Of a stretch of DNA of 64,000 bases, positions 14,301 through 29,300 are shown one piece after another (within the stretch, counting starts at the first letter, position 1; the number at the start of each line of letters is the position of its first letter). Origin of the DNA: Heterobilharzia americana (lineage: Eukaryota > Platyhelminthes > Trematoda > Strigeidida > Schistosomatidae); contig OX104130.1 in assembly GCA_944470555.2 (NCBI GenBank), positions 55,709,491 to 55,773,490 on the forward strand, read 5' to 3'. The translations under genes were made by a program, and so were the position numbers. A model generated the notes under the pieces. That model made no database searches. It worked only from the letters and a program-made list of their open reading frames with translations, and had not been told where the DNA came from.

Positions 14301-17300
14301 TTCCACTAGCAACACAAGGGACAAAAAATATTGATGATAATAATAATAATGCAATAGACATACGGCAAAAAACGATGGATATGATAAGATACAAATCAGA
14401 CGTTTTGAAAGTTTTATCGTAAGCTTGTTAAATCTTGTTTTCTATGGTAAGATCAATAATATAAGAAAACAAGTACGTTTAATAAGAATTGAAGTGCATG
14501 TGTTCACTAACTTGAGCTAAGTCCAGTTAGAATATTTCGGACGTATACTGAAGAGAATTATTTAACCTAAGTTTTTCTTCTTTGAAGATTAAAATGCTTT
14601 GTTCATGCATCAGTATCTATCACATAATAGAATTAGGTTCACAGGAAAATATATAAAAAGTTAAGTCCTTTTTCAAAATACCTGTAAATCTCTTATGAAC
14701 ACCTGATCCTGTGTATTTGAATTTACCAAAGATGCCAACTTCAATAAATCCAACGGTTGAGACTGATCATTTTCAGAACTATCTGTAAAAATATTTCCAT
14801 GAATAGACCACTGCCGAATTATTTCCGATGGCAATAGTTCATAATTACTAATTTCAATTACAAAAGGTCGACCAAGTCCAAGACATCTATTAATAAATAA
14901 AATGTACATGAAATCGGCTTAAAATTGACTTTTTAAAAGCAGTTTGTTTAAAAAAGGAGTTGACATTCCCTCTGTAAGTATCCTTACATACCGATTAGAG
15001 CTGAAATCCTATGAGATTCGAAGTGATTAGATAATAATAAATAAAAAACAAACACCAGTCAATGCCTCTTCGTGAATAGATGAGTCGGACAAAAGCATGG
15101 AATACGTCGAGTGATATGGTAAACTAAAGTTTCTTATAAATTCCACTCTGATAGTGAGACGTCCGCAACCTCGCCCGGTTAACTAGTTCACTAGTTACTA
15201 GCCGGTCCTAAGCCCCATAAAGAGGGAAGGTTGGGCATAGGGCTAGCAATCCTATCCCGTAAAACAAATCCAATCGCTAAACAAACTTCGAAGCACAAAC
15301 AAAATATAAAAAATAATAACAAACTTATTCCTCGCTGAAATCGGAGAGACAAAATGACGACAGTTGGTGAAAACCCTCAAGAAACAAGTCGGCCGATGTG
15401 TCTTCTCTCGATGAAAGCGAAGTAAACATGGGGACATGGAATGTCCGTACCATGTATGAACCTACCAAGGCTGTCCAGATCGCAAAAGAGATGAGGAGAT
15501 ATGGCATGGAGGTGCTTGGAATTTGCGAAAGCAGATTCAATGGAAGTGGACTCTCCAAACTGTTAACTGGAGAGTCAATAATCTACTCCCGTCACCTAGA
15601 CGATAACCACGAGCACACAGTAGGAGTGGCTATCATGATTTTCCCAAAACATCGAAGGTCCTCATGCAGTGGGAACCAATCTCCTCTAGGATCAGGGTCA
15701 TGACAGAAAGATTCAACTCAAAAGGAAAGAAAGTCACAAAACAATCATACAACGCTACGCACCTACAAATAATGCAGATGAAGAGGAGAAAGAGGAATTC
15801 TACATACAACTCCAATCAGTACCAGACAAGACTTCAGTTGGCGACATCAAAATCCATTCTAATGGGCAACGTGAATGCCAAACTCGGAGCAGACAACACA
15901 GAAAAGAACTAACCATGGGTCGAGAAACAATCGGTGATATGAATGAGAATGGAGAATTGTTTGCAGAATTCTGTGCATTCAGCGATTTGGTGATTCGAGG
16001 CACTGTGTTCAAGCACACGGATATCCACAAAGCGACATGGATTTCGCCAGATGGACACACTATACCAAAAATCAGATCGACTTCATCTCAATGTGTAGAA
16101 AGTGGAGACGCAGTCAGCCTACTTGACACAAGATCAAGAAGGGGAGTAAATGTTGGTTCAGACCACTCACTATCTAGTGCAAGAGACCTTCAAAATCAAG
16201 TTGAAAGCCTTGAAAGAAGTTAGTGACAGACCAAAGTTCAAGTTCAACACCCAGAAACTAAAGAACGTAACTACAGAGGACATCTTCACGTCAGCCATCA
16301 GAACAAAATGGAGATGTTGAGCAACATCCCTGAAGGAACCTGCATGGATGAACACAGGAACTCTATGAAATCTATGTGGAAAGAAACCTGCATAACTGTA
16401 TTAGGAAGGAAGAAGAAGTAGAACAAGACAAGGAATGGATCTCAACGAACACATGGAAGCTGATAGAGCAGAGAGAGGAAGATGGTGAAGCAGAAGATGA
16501 ATCAATGCAAGAATGCATAACGAAAGGAGGAACTGAGTACAACGTACAAAACACTGGACAAAGAAGTGAAGAAGAGTGCACGCAAAGACAAAAGACACTT
16601 CTACGACACATTGGCAAGTGAAGCAGAACAAGCTACTGGAAGACAGCATATCAAATAACCAGGTTACTATCTGGGAAGAGATCACCGCAGACGAAACCAA
16701 CGAAAGATAGTGAAGGAAACTTAGTTACCAAAGAGGAGAAACAAAGGAAACGATGGGCTGACCACTTCAGAAAGCTGATGAACCGACCACCACCACCTGC
16801 AACTCGTCCAGAGATACCACCAGCAGACCAGACATAGAACTACCAGTGAACACAAGCCATCCGACAAAAGCTGAAGTCCTCAACGCCATAAAGTTACTGA
16901 AATGCGGGAGAGCAGTAGGACCAGATGGAATTTCGCCAGAAGCACTGAAAACGGACGCAGAGACAACAACGGACACGCTCACACCACTATTGTAGAAGGT
17001 CTGGAAGGAAGGGGCTTAGCTGGTGATTGGAAGAAGGGCTAACTTGTCGAACTCCCAAAGAAGAGAGACCTAAGCCTTTGCAAGAAATGGCGAGGAATCA
17101 TGCTGCTGTCCACCCCAAGCAAAACATTATGCCGCATCATCCTGGAGAGACTAAAGGATGCTTTGATTCAAAAAACGACCGGAACAGGCTGGATTCAGGA
17201 AGAACAAATAATGTGCGGATCAAATTAAAACACTACGCATCATCATAGAGCAGAGTATAGAATGACAGTCAACTAGATCTTTGCCTCAACTTCATCGACT

Positions 17301-20300
17301 TTGAAAAGGCCTTCGACAGTGTCGACCGAGAAGTAATTTGGCAGTTGCTTCAACACTATGGAGTGCCACAAATCTTTATCAGCCTCATTCAACAGCTATA
17401 TGAAGACGCCACATGCAAGTGATCTACAATGGAAAGCTTAGATAGGTGACGCCTTTGAAGTGAAGACAGGAGAGTAAGACAAGAATGCGAAGACGGGACT
17501 TCAAGTGAACGTAGAAAAGACATAGGGATGAAGGTAACCAACCAACAACAGCATCAACAACAAGCACCAATCACCATCAACGGGAGAATTCTAAAGGAAG
17601 TTGTCTCTTTCATCTGTCTGGGCGGCATCATCTCAACTATAGGTGGCAGCACAGACGAGGACGTCAAAACCAGGATCGGAAAAGCAAAACAAGCCTTCCT
17701 TCATCAATCTGAAATCAGTGTAGAGATCTACTGCACTCAGCACAAAGATTAAGATCCTGATTTTCGACACCAATGTCAATCAAGTCAGTGCTTCTGTATG
17801 GCTCAGAAACTTGGCGTGTCACGAAAAGCATTTCCAACAAACTACAGACATTCATCAACAGCTGCCTACCCTCGATACTCTGAAGATTAGGTAGTCAAGA
17901 AGAATAAGCAACAAGGAACTAACTCTGGCAACGAACCAACCAAAAACCTATCATCCAAATATATAGAAGGAAGTGGAGATTGATTGGGCATGCATTGAGA
18001 AGACCATTTAGGGACATAACGCGCCAGGTCCTTGAGTGGAACCCAGATGGGCGTCCGAAGGTGATATGAAGATCGTGTGAGGTAGAAATGAAAGCTTCTG
18101 GGCAGTCGTGGTGGCAGGTCAAAAGACTGCAGAGAAGAGAGTGAAGTGGCGACGTGCTACTGCAGCACTATGTTCCACTAGGAACCCAAGGGAAACATAA
18201 TAATAATAAGTGAGACGTCCGCAGGGTCACCACTAATTACATTTATGACCACGTAAAAATTCTAAAGCAAATACAATGAGAGAATAGACAGAACGGTCCT
18301 GATACGTGTGCATGTTACAAAGAATCCAAAAGTGAAACTGAGTAAGTTTTCAACAGTGTAACACTCTTCACTTACTCGAGATTGTAGATAATCTGAATCC
18401 ACTTCGGTAGTTATCTATCGAATAACTCGAATCTCACATTTGTCATACCACAATCTTCAATGATTTGTTGTCATTTCATTCCTTCCTTTAAAAAAAAACT
18501 TCAGACTGCTTTATCTCCACGCACATCGTCTTAATAATGTAAATCTTATACCACCAATCAATTGTATATTAGTATGATGGTGATTTTAAAGCCGCGGCTT
18601 ATTGGTCTAAGCACTCGACTTCCAATCGATTTCAAATACAACTCCACCTATCGTGCACAACCAGCACTATCACCAGCCCTCATATAATATAATAGGTGTG
18701 GCTACTGCACAAACATGTACAAGGTTGCTGAGTGGATTTCAGTGATAGCAGTATGAACTTCCGAAAGTGTCTTCTCCATCCCATCTTTTGAAATGACAGA
18801 GAATTTTGAAGTATATCATTAGTATCTATTGTAAGAATCCATTGAAAAGGAATATTACAGCAATGGTGAAATGAGACATAGTTCACAAGGCTGATAAAAC
18901 TAGTATCAAAATGTAGTGTAAGTGTAAAAGAATACTATAATATAACCATGAACATTTGAAAACCACCGACATATACACCAATCTGCAGTGCGAACTACTC
19001 AGACGTAGGTTATTCAAATACAAGATTACTTTTCTGTTCCTTTTACGATGAACTAATCATTAACGTATCCAAGTCGATTTAACTCATATAGCTGAATCGT
19101 TCAATTATTAACTCCAGTCAGATGCGTGGACAAACGATAAAATCTTTTGATTCGGATGCACCTAGTACCAATTTAACTTATTGGTTTATGGATAGTACAA
19201 ACACCAAGTTTGATTCGTAACCTTCATACTTTAAAAAGACACTTGTAAATATACGATTTGGAAATGAATCCCCGGAAAAGAAGTTCAGGTACACTTAGGT
19301 TAAATATAACAAAAAAATTTCCGAAGAAGTATTGGATTCAGTTGTCTTGCAGATATTGGGCGTGATGCCAACACTTCATCATATGGATTAAACCAATAAA
19401 TATAAACACTATGAATGGAAAACCATTCGCTTGTGTTATCCTTCATCCAGTTTCGACAATATTTGTGTGGTGAAATATATCAGATTCGAATTATTGATAT
19501 GAAAACGTAGAGCACAAAGGAAATTTCTGGTATATTAAGAGAAAAACTGGTTAGAGCTTCACTGATGGCTGTTATTTATAAATTTGGGAATTATATAATA
19601 AATTACCACCGTTGAATGTTGTCAGACACCTAATGACGATTAATGGTTTTCAGGATGAAGCCTTCCATTCATACTTAGGTATCAATAATTAACAGATATT
19701 CAAACATATTTGTACTTCTGAAGTAAACCCGGATCTTGAACATAATTGGATATTTTTAACATTCACGTAACGAACACACCCAGTCCAAAGCACAAAACAC
19801 ACTGAAATCTACGTTGCGATAGCAAATTCTTGCTCTTTCTGTTCTACAAGGTGTAAACAAAACTAGATACATTTACAGATATAATTCCACTACTTGTTTC
19901 TAATCACTAGTATAATTCTGCTTTGAATATTAACAGATTCCTCGTATCAAAAAACAATAACGTACAATACAATTAAATTCACGTTTTCTGTATATATACT
20001 AAGAAACTCGACAGGTTTTTATAGCAAAAACTAATGTTTATTTGCATCACCTGACACAAAAACCCAAAGTGAGAAATCAGTTGATTTCTAAAGGTGTCTA
20101 GCATTTGTTCAGGAAGTTATGGAATACAAAGGAAAGACAAAATGGTCTCAGATTTTAAATAATTAGGATTTGATAAAAAGGTGTAATAATAATGATGAAC
20201 ACAGTGGGATGTGATGCAACCGGTTGTGTTGTTTCGGTTTGCGTTGTAGCATGGACTTCTCTGCTGCAATGACCTTGAGTGCACGGTATGTTTTACAGAT

Positions 20301-23300
20301 GGCGAACGTAAGCCTTTTTTTATATAAGGCTATGTGAATCACCTGTAACTCAATGAAATGCAGATATTTTGCTCAGGAACTGAAAACTGATTGTGGTCTC
20401 CTAGGGTGAATGTGGGTATAGAAGTTTCAATGGGGACTAAGTATGAGTGTGTATTTAGTGCATACTCCTTCTCTCAAACAATTGTGCAAGATATTGTATA
20501 CCACTATGATAAAATCAGTACTTTTATGGAACACAACCAATAGTACTGTTAGAATTTCCAATTAGCGTAACACTAGACCATAATTAAATTTAGCCAGTGG
20601 TCCCTAGCAGTGGAATTCATGATTTGCGTTTTACCCTATCTGGAAACCATCAGTGGCATGTACCCGTGCAGTTTAGTCAGTGGTAATGCTTCCACTGAAA
20701 ATCCAAAAGCAGTAGCCATATCAACGGGGATTAAATAAGACGGAGGTGAACTAGGTAAGCAGTAGAGGGATGTGATCAAATTCTAGAAAATAAATTTAGA
20801 AATTAATGGGTATTTAACGTTTTGCTATTGATAGTAATAGATGATATTTGTAGCTCAGGTGGATGGTCTTGGTTGTATTGTGTTCTCTGAGCTGGGTTGT
20901 TTAGTCGTGACATCGTCAGCACTAACTTCAGTATGAAGTGAGCTGTCAATATCTCTCCGTGAGTCATTTAGTGGCTTGCTCTACGATGTGGTCTGTAATT
21001 GATTCCTTCGATTGTTATGTCATTGATTGTATAGACTTTCCTGTTGGCTGTTCCTCTGCTTCACCTCTGACCTTTCTGTCGTTTGTCATTTTTCTCATTG
21101 GTTGATATGAGCTGACTGACCGACCTGAACGCCCAGCTTCCAGAAATTGTCTAATATACTTTGTTTCCTCTGTCCAAAATTTCTACATTGTGGAAACTGA
21201 ATTCATGTCCATAATTATCCACATCCATTGAAATGAGTGATAAAATGTAGCGACGTTTAATAGCCAATTGGTGTTCATGTACACAAAGGCGAAGAGGGCA
21301 ACCACTTTGTCCAATGTGTAGTGTTGACTACAGTTATTTCAGTTGATTTTGTAAATGATATTCGGTTTGTCTTCTTTGGTTGTCGCATCCTTTGGTCGCC
21401 ATAATGGTGTTTGGAGGGAATTTGTTGGTTTATTAGCCATACCAATTCCAAGTGGTCTCAGCAATCTTGTGTGATTTCTGATATATTCTTTATGTATGGT
21501 AGGACGATGTATTTGTTGATTTCTGTCGATGACTTTGTAGTTGGTGATGCATGGGATAGGCATCTTCTGATAAAGTTTCGTGGGTAGCAGTTCTTCTTTA
21601 GGGTGGACATCAAATAATTTCCTTTGTTCCTCCATGAAGTTGTGCTGCAGTGTGTTCTCGCTCTTTTGAATAGAGTCTGCACGCAACTGATTTTTTGTGT
21701 CGTTGGGTTAATGCTATTGTAGTTGAGGATTTGGTCAGTGTGTGTTGGTTTCCTGTGCACTTGGGTTTCCAGCTTTCCGGCATTTGTTCTACTGACTAGA
21801 ACATACAGGAATGGTAGTTGGTTGTTTGACTCCTTCTCCATTGTCAATTTGATGTCACTGAAAACCCTGTTGATCAAACTGTGAGTGTTTTCTATATCAT
21901 CTTTTTTAATGATGACAAAAGTGTCATCCACATAGCGAATCTAGATTTTTGTTTGATCACAGGTAGAATAATGGCTTCCAGTCTCTGCACCACTGTTTCT
22001 GCAATTAATCCGGATATCGGTGATCCCATTGGAGCTCCTTTAATCTGTTTGTATATCTTCCTTCAATTGGAAGTATGTTGTCAGACAAAGGTCGATGAGT
22101 TCCATAAGACTTGAACATTTTGGTTTTCGGCGTTCTGAAAGGCTTATGTCTTCATTGAGTAGAAGGGACCTCGTTCCCTTGACCAACTGAGGTTCGATGG
22201 ATGTGTATAGTGCTGTGACATCGAAGGACACCAATAATTCGTCGTTTTCTATGTTAATGCTTTTGATCTTTTCTAAGAATTCCGTTGGTGATTTGATGGA
22301 ATGTCCATACGATTGAACGAGGTGTTTCAGTTTACTCGAAAGTTCTCTTGAAATGTTGTGTGTTGGAGTTTCCGGAAGTGAGACAATTGGTCGTAGAGGG
22401 ATATCGGGTTTGTATATTTCTGGTCTGCCGTAGAATCGAGGAAGGACAGGTTCATTCGATTTCATATGCCATTTGTCTTGCTTTGTTCACGATTAAACAA
22501 GCCAGCTCAGAGAACACAATACAACCAAGGTATTTTATAGTAAATCACTTATACTGAACCAAATCAATCGATCTTTGTTAGCTTATGAGTTCCACGGGCG
22601 GATACCTCAATATATGTTTAACTATAATGTAATCTGCTCGGGGTAGCTAGTAGTAGAATCAAGGACATGCATTTCATCTAATTTGGGACTCGTCAACCGA
22701 ATATACCTGCATCTCAATGAGTAATGGTGTTACATTGTTACTGGAATCCAGAAGACATCACTAAAATAGCTAACATTAGCACATCGCATATTAATAATTT
22801 ACAGTTTTTTTTATTTATCCTCACCTCTCTCCGCAGAAGTGTCCATGTGAAAGAAAATGACTAAGGAACCCATAAACCACAGATGAATTATCTGCATGGA
22901 AACTCATTTCTTGAACTTGGTTATTGACCAGTAAAGCTCGTTGCTGAAACACAACGTTTTTTATAATTTCACAGTGCGATTGAATATCTAGTTCTAATGA
23001 TTGCAAGGGTCATTAAAGAACATTGAATTGCTATCTTTATTTCTGAAGACTGAATTAAAGCTAAAGAAAATGCACTATAACATTAACCTACTGGATGACA
23101 ATTACGAACTTGCTTACGGGGAAGAAGTAACATGGTTAGACTGAAAAAAATGAACAGGAAGTTCAGATTCTGTAAAGGAAATGATGTGCAAACTAGATAA
23201 CATCCATAAGTGTATGACTGAACACTGATCAAAAAGTGTTGTATAAGATGCTACAGTAGATTACCTGACATCAACATCTTCTCTACCAGCTGTAACAAAA

Positions 23301-26300
23301 CAACTTTGAGTATTCGAACCAATTTAGGCAGAATTGAATGTGTAATTAGTTCTTCAACAGAAGAATCCAATTTGCGCTGCAACCCGATTATCCATGGAGT
23401 TTGGGGTAAGCGTCGACTCAATTTCACATAACGACCAGCCAAGTAAAGGGGTACACTTCGACAAATATTGAGAGATGATATGAAAGCAAGTGAACGATCG
23501 TTTTCAGAAATGCTATTCAGTGGAAAACAAATCAGAACAAGTTTATTATTAGAATGTATTCATTGTCAGTAGATATCGATGAAATAACCACCGAAAGTCA
23601 CATACTAATGGACTTCCCAATAATATGCACAAATATCTACCTAGTAAATTGAGCTAAATAAAGTAACCCCATTCACTCTGAGGAAGAATGATGAATGAAT
23701 GGATATCACTGCTGAGACCTGGTTATTGAGTTTAACCAATTCCTTATCTATTTATTGTTAAACAGTGTAGATGCAGATCGGTTCTGCGGTAGTGATACTC
23801 ATTTTGAGGGGTGAGGAATGAATTCTACACATTCTTAATTAAATTGTCTGAAAAACTCACTATATTCTTACGTCGAACTTAACAGAACTAAATTGGGTGC
23901 GTATTCTAAATCGACGAAAAATCAACTAATGAGGAAATCAATCACTGAGCATTCAAAAGACGGTATGTAACTTTCCCAAGTATGTCTGTGTTGAACTCAA
24001 ACAAGAATAGAGACAGTAAACACCCTCTGAAAAAAACATTGCCTAGCTTATTATTAACTCTATTACACACAGAAGTGTTCAAGTGAAAAGCAAGATGACA
24101 TACTAGAGAGAAAAGTGCTTTAGTGAAAGGTATTACTATAATACTGAGAGGTTTTCTATCAGTGTATTTATCACACGTACAAATCGACGAGAAGTAAGAA
24201 ATAATGATACCATGAAAGAAAGAAAAGAATATGAGGAATAAATATGAGTAGGGGAGTGAAACGTTTAATGTTTATAAAAATATAAGCTAAAAAGCATGTG
24301 CTATCCAAATTGATACGAAAGGGTAAAGTTCGTCAACAATTCTGAGGTATCCAACCATTTTACGAGTAACTAAGTAACTGTTACAATAGAATAGGTCGTT
24401 TTAATACGATATCATTTGACGTCGCCACATTTTGAAACAACGCAACCGGAGAATTCAAATGGAAGAAATAACTAACACAAGAAACATGTAAGGCAATATG
24501 AAGCAACTGGAAGTGATGCTTCAATAGGAGACTTATAATAAAACAAAGAACAGATCCATCTATTGTAGTACGATCAACTTCGGATCAAAATCTGTCTCCA
24601 AAAATCGACTTTCATTGTTTTCTAGACCACTTTCTTGGGTATATAGAAACAACCATAAGACTAATAGAACCTTCATAAAGAAATCAATTTATATGATGCT
24701 GCAAGTACTATCCCGTCGTTGATTGGACCGAATTGATCAGTTTCTTTTTGCATATGCCTCGATATCGCCTGCTGTTTTAAGCAACACCATATAAACTATA
24801 TCCATCACACAAGAAGTGCCTTTTGTGACTTAGTGGATAACGCTCTGGCATTTGAAGCGAGCGGTCCCGCGTTCGAGTCATAGTGGGGACAAAATCAATC
24901 ACTGAGGGGCAAGTGCATCAGTTGATGAGTTCAAAAAGGACGAAACGCGTGTCCTGGATTCCACTGCTAGTTACCATTCATAACTAATATCAAAATGAAC
25001 AAAACAGGCAACATTAAGGCGTCCGTGCAGCAGCCCATATGCCGATAGACTGATTAATTCGATCCAATCAATGACGGGATAATTCAATTAACATCATATA
25101 CATTGATTTTTTAACGAAGGCTTCATTAGTCTCATGGTTGAAAACACTTCGAATTTCTAAAAAAAAGTAGAGGCATAAACGTGACACACATGGATTTCAT
25201 CATGGCTCCGACCAACGACAATGACCATTCGAAGATAATATGGATCAAATGAGATTAATTTCAACAGCACTCACCAAGACTATAGCATGAGTTCAACTAA
25301 GCACGGAAGCCACCAGAAATATTGGATGTTACACAAAAACAGTAGTCTGAATCGTTTTACTTACTCTATAAACCATTTTTAAAATGAAAACATCCGTTTC
25401 TGACACATTAGACATATCACGTGATTTAAAAAATTAAAAAAATTTGTTTTTGATCATAACACAAATAGATGATAAACAACAAAACTGAGAAATACAGAAA
25501 TGACCCATCATGATATTGTTACTCTCATTACCCTTGAAAAGATATAGAAGTTATGCGATACATCTGTTATTTTGATTGGTGGATAAAACATTAGCCTAAA
25601 ATAATGAATGTCAGTTTTGAAAAACGATCACCAGCAACTGATAAAATAAACATATTTCGACAATTATGTATTTTATTTTGGAGGTTTGTGGGGATTTATT
25701 TATTGATTTCAGGTTGGTATTTATCACGGACTGACATCAGTTGGAGAAACATTGGAAACATGGGAGCACTGACGGTTGTTTCATCCTAGTATAGGACTAA
25801 AAGTTATGGTTCGATCCCTGGCACGGCTATGAATGCGCACTGCTGAGCAGTTCCATAGTAGGAAGAAACAGCTATCCAATGAAATCTCACGTTTATAATA
25901 TTTGTCCAACTGATGTCAGTTTATGATAAATATCAACTTGAAATGCATTTCAAAAATAGGTTTGTTGGTAGGAGGAAAAAAAGCAAATACTTTATGTTAA
26001 ATATATCATGAAGAGGTGAATATGAGCAAGATTTTAGTGTCCAAAAAATTCTTATAATGACACGGAAGAGAGAAATCATTTGAGCAAATATGTATATAGT
26101 TTCTTATCAAGCTCAATCTTGGTACAAATGAAATACTGACATATAACAGCAAACATTTAGTGTCCATAGAGATGATTAACAAATGTACATATAACTAGAG
26201 GAGAGTAAGAGCGCTACCTAGTCGAGTACTCAAGAGTGATATAAAAGTGAGTCAAAATTGATTAAAATTTTAATAGATAATTGGACGTAGGTATGAAACC

Positions 26301-29300
26301 AAAATCAAATTATAAAAATATAATTATTTATACTGGGTGATGATTGAAGGAGAGATGAGAATCTGGACCGCAGCTGGATTCAAACCAGCAACCACCGGGT
26401 AGTACAAATAACTTATGTAAACTCGAACTGAAAAACTAATTCAAGTGTGTACATATAAAGTGAAACAATATATGTAGACTTCGGAATTACACTTTGACCT
26501 AATAGAATTGAACTAGTTGAGTATTTGATAAATGGTTTATAAAGGTAATATAAATTGGAAAAATCACAATGAGGTAGAAGAATGAATTTCTGACGTTTCA
26601 TGACTTCCAGGAAGCTACTTCTTTAGAGAATAAAACTTGTATCAGTGATTGTATGTTTGAATAGAAAATGGAAACAAATCACATAACGTTGTCCTTATAT
26701 GCACACATGAATGATATCTAAATAGGAATAAATGTTATCAATAGTTATTAGTTTATGAATTCAAGGCGAAGATGTTAGAGGGTGCGAAGGAATGTCACGA
26801 AGAGAAATTCAGTTTGTTTGTTTGTATCAAAATGACATATAACAAGATTGAGCCTGATGAATCTGTGAAGAAAAAACTGTATTTGCCAACATTTTATGTT
26901 ATCTCACAGTGAAAGTAACAAAACAAGCGAAAACAGGAAGAATGAATACTAAACATAGTGGTAATTAGTTCCAGTAGGTGGTAGTAAGTTTGAAAGCTAA
27001 CGATAAATAGCTTAAAAGATATTCAGAGGGAGACGAAGTTTAATGTACTACTACGAATGACTCCCAAGCACATCATCTTAATTATGAGTTTGACTATCTC
27101 AGATAGCCTTGGTTTGGCAGATTTGTATTATTGATACTGAATGATAACTGGAGGTTAAATGAAAGTTTGGGTCACCGTGGGATTCCAACCAGCAGACTCC
27201 GGAGAACGCTTTATGTCTCTAAACTCTCATTTCGCCATTCTTATGAACTTAGTCCACAAAACATGCAGTTACCTACACAGGTGACACATACAGACTTTTG
27301 AGTGACTTCAGTTCGATATATTTCTATTCCCACTGGCATCATCAACTCTGAGAGATGGTGACCAAACGCGCGTAAAGTCTCCTTTTAGCCATCGTAGTTT
27401 AAGCGGTAATTCTAGGCTTTATGCTGTTTTAGTCATTTTTTCTCAACGGTTTGGTAACAATCTGTCAAACACAATGGTAAGTAGGATAATTTTTGCTCGA
27501 AAGCAAAAAGAATCACAGATGTTGGGGTTGTAAAGACAAACTATATAATTATATACATCATTATTTGTCCCTTGGGTTCCTAGTGGAACATAGGGCTTCA
27601 GTAGCACATCTCCATTCCACTCTGTTCTCTGCAAACTTTTGAACCTAGTTCCATAACAGCCCAGAAGCTCTCATTTCTTCCTCACATGATCCCTCCATGT
27701 CACCATCGGACGCCTAACTCGTCGCTTCCATCTGGGTTCCACTCGACGACCTCGCATGGCGCGTCATGTCCCCAGTAGGCCTTCTCAGTTTATGCCCAGT
27801 CCATCTACACTTCCTTCTGTATATTTGGTGAGCATAGGTTCTTGGTTGCTTCGTTCCTAGAGTTCCTTCTTGCTTATTCTCATCATTCTGGCCATCTGAG
27901 CTTCAGTAACGAGCCAGTTTAGGCAGTTGTTGATGAATGTCTGTAGTTTGTTGGAAATGCCTTTCGTAACGCGCCACCAAGTCCCTCAACCATCACATAG
28001 AAGCACTGACTTGACATTGGTGTTGGAAATCCGCATCTTGTTCATACTTCGTGCTGAGTGGAGATCTCCACACTGGTTTCAGGCTAACGAACGCCTGTCT
28101 TGCTTTTCCGATCCTGGCTGGCTTTGACGTCCTCGTCTGTGCCTGTGCCACCTGTAGTTGAAACAGAGGCTACTTCCTTTAAGTTTCTCCCGTTGATGGT
28201 GATTGGAGCTTTTTGTTGTTGGTGGTGATGTTAGTTGGGTATCTTCATCACCTCTGTCTTCTCTATATTCACTTGAAGTCCCATTTTCGCTGACCTGCCC
28301 TGCCTCTCTGTCAATTGTTAGTTTTCGCCTGTAGATCTTCCAGTTTGTGTGACATCAGACACAAGTCATTGGCGAAATTCAAATCTTCTAGGTTCTTTTC
28401 CGCGGTCCAGCGTATCGCCCTCTTCTCGCTCCTCACTGTTTGTTGCATGATCCACTCCACCACAACACAATCAGGAATATCATGGGTGATAGTAGACAGC
28501 CTTGTTTTACTCCTGTCTTCACTTCAAAATTATCACTGAGCTTCCCATTGTGATTACTTGGCATGTGGCGTCTTCATATAGTTGTTGAATGAGGTGATAA
28601 AGTTTGTTGTATTCCATAGTGTTGAAGTAGCTGCCTGCCAAACTACTTGTCGGTCGACGCTGTTGAAGGCCTTTTCAAAGTAGATGAAGTTGAGGTAGAG
28701 GGTTGAGAAAGACAAACTATACTGAATAGTAAATAAGCACTTTCTGACTACCAACGATTCTTCGGTTGATTAGATGTCATTAAAACGATATTCTAGTATC
28801 TGTTCTTCAAACGACTAAGGACCTGCAGATCTCTGGTGTTAAAAAAGTAGGATATGTATTAGTTTCAAGATAAATACAGAAACTGATACTACTGCTAACG
28901 ACAAAGGTTTATTTGAATTAAAGTAAGTGGATACATTTATAAATTCCTCAAATTTAGTGAGCATTTCATTGCATTCAAGGCATTTAATGAGTACCTGAAG
29001 TATATTATTAGGCTCAACGAGGCGGATATGTTAAACTCCCCGTATAACTCAACAGCAAAATGGTTACTACGAGAGCTTGAATTTCAACATCGCGAATCGG
29101 TGAGATTCAGTGTTAAGGATGTATTGAAGATGAAATGGATAAGTTGAAGATAACACTGTAGCGAAATGGTTATCCCCTAAACTTCATGAATAAACACATT
29201 ATGAAACTCAAAGAGATTATAAACAAAGATAACGTTGCCAAGCTAAATATATTTCTTTATAAAGGTGATATTGCTTCCAATATCTTAACACGCCGATTGT

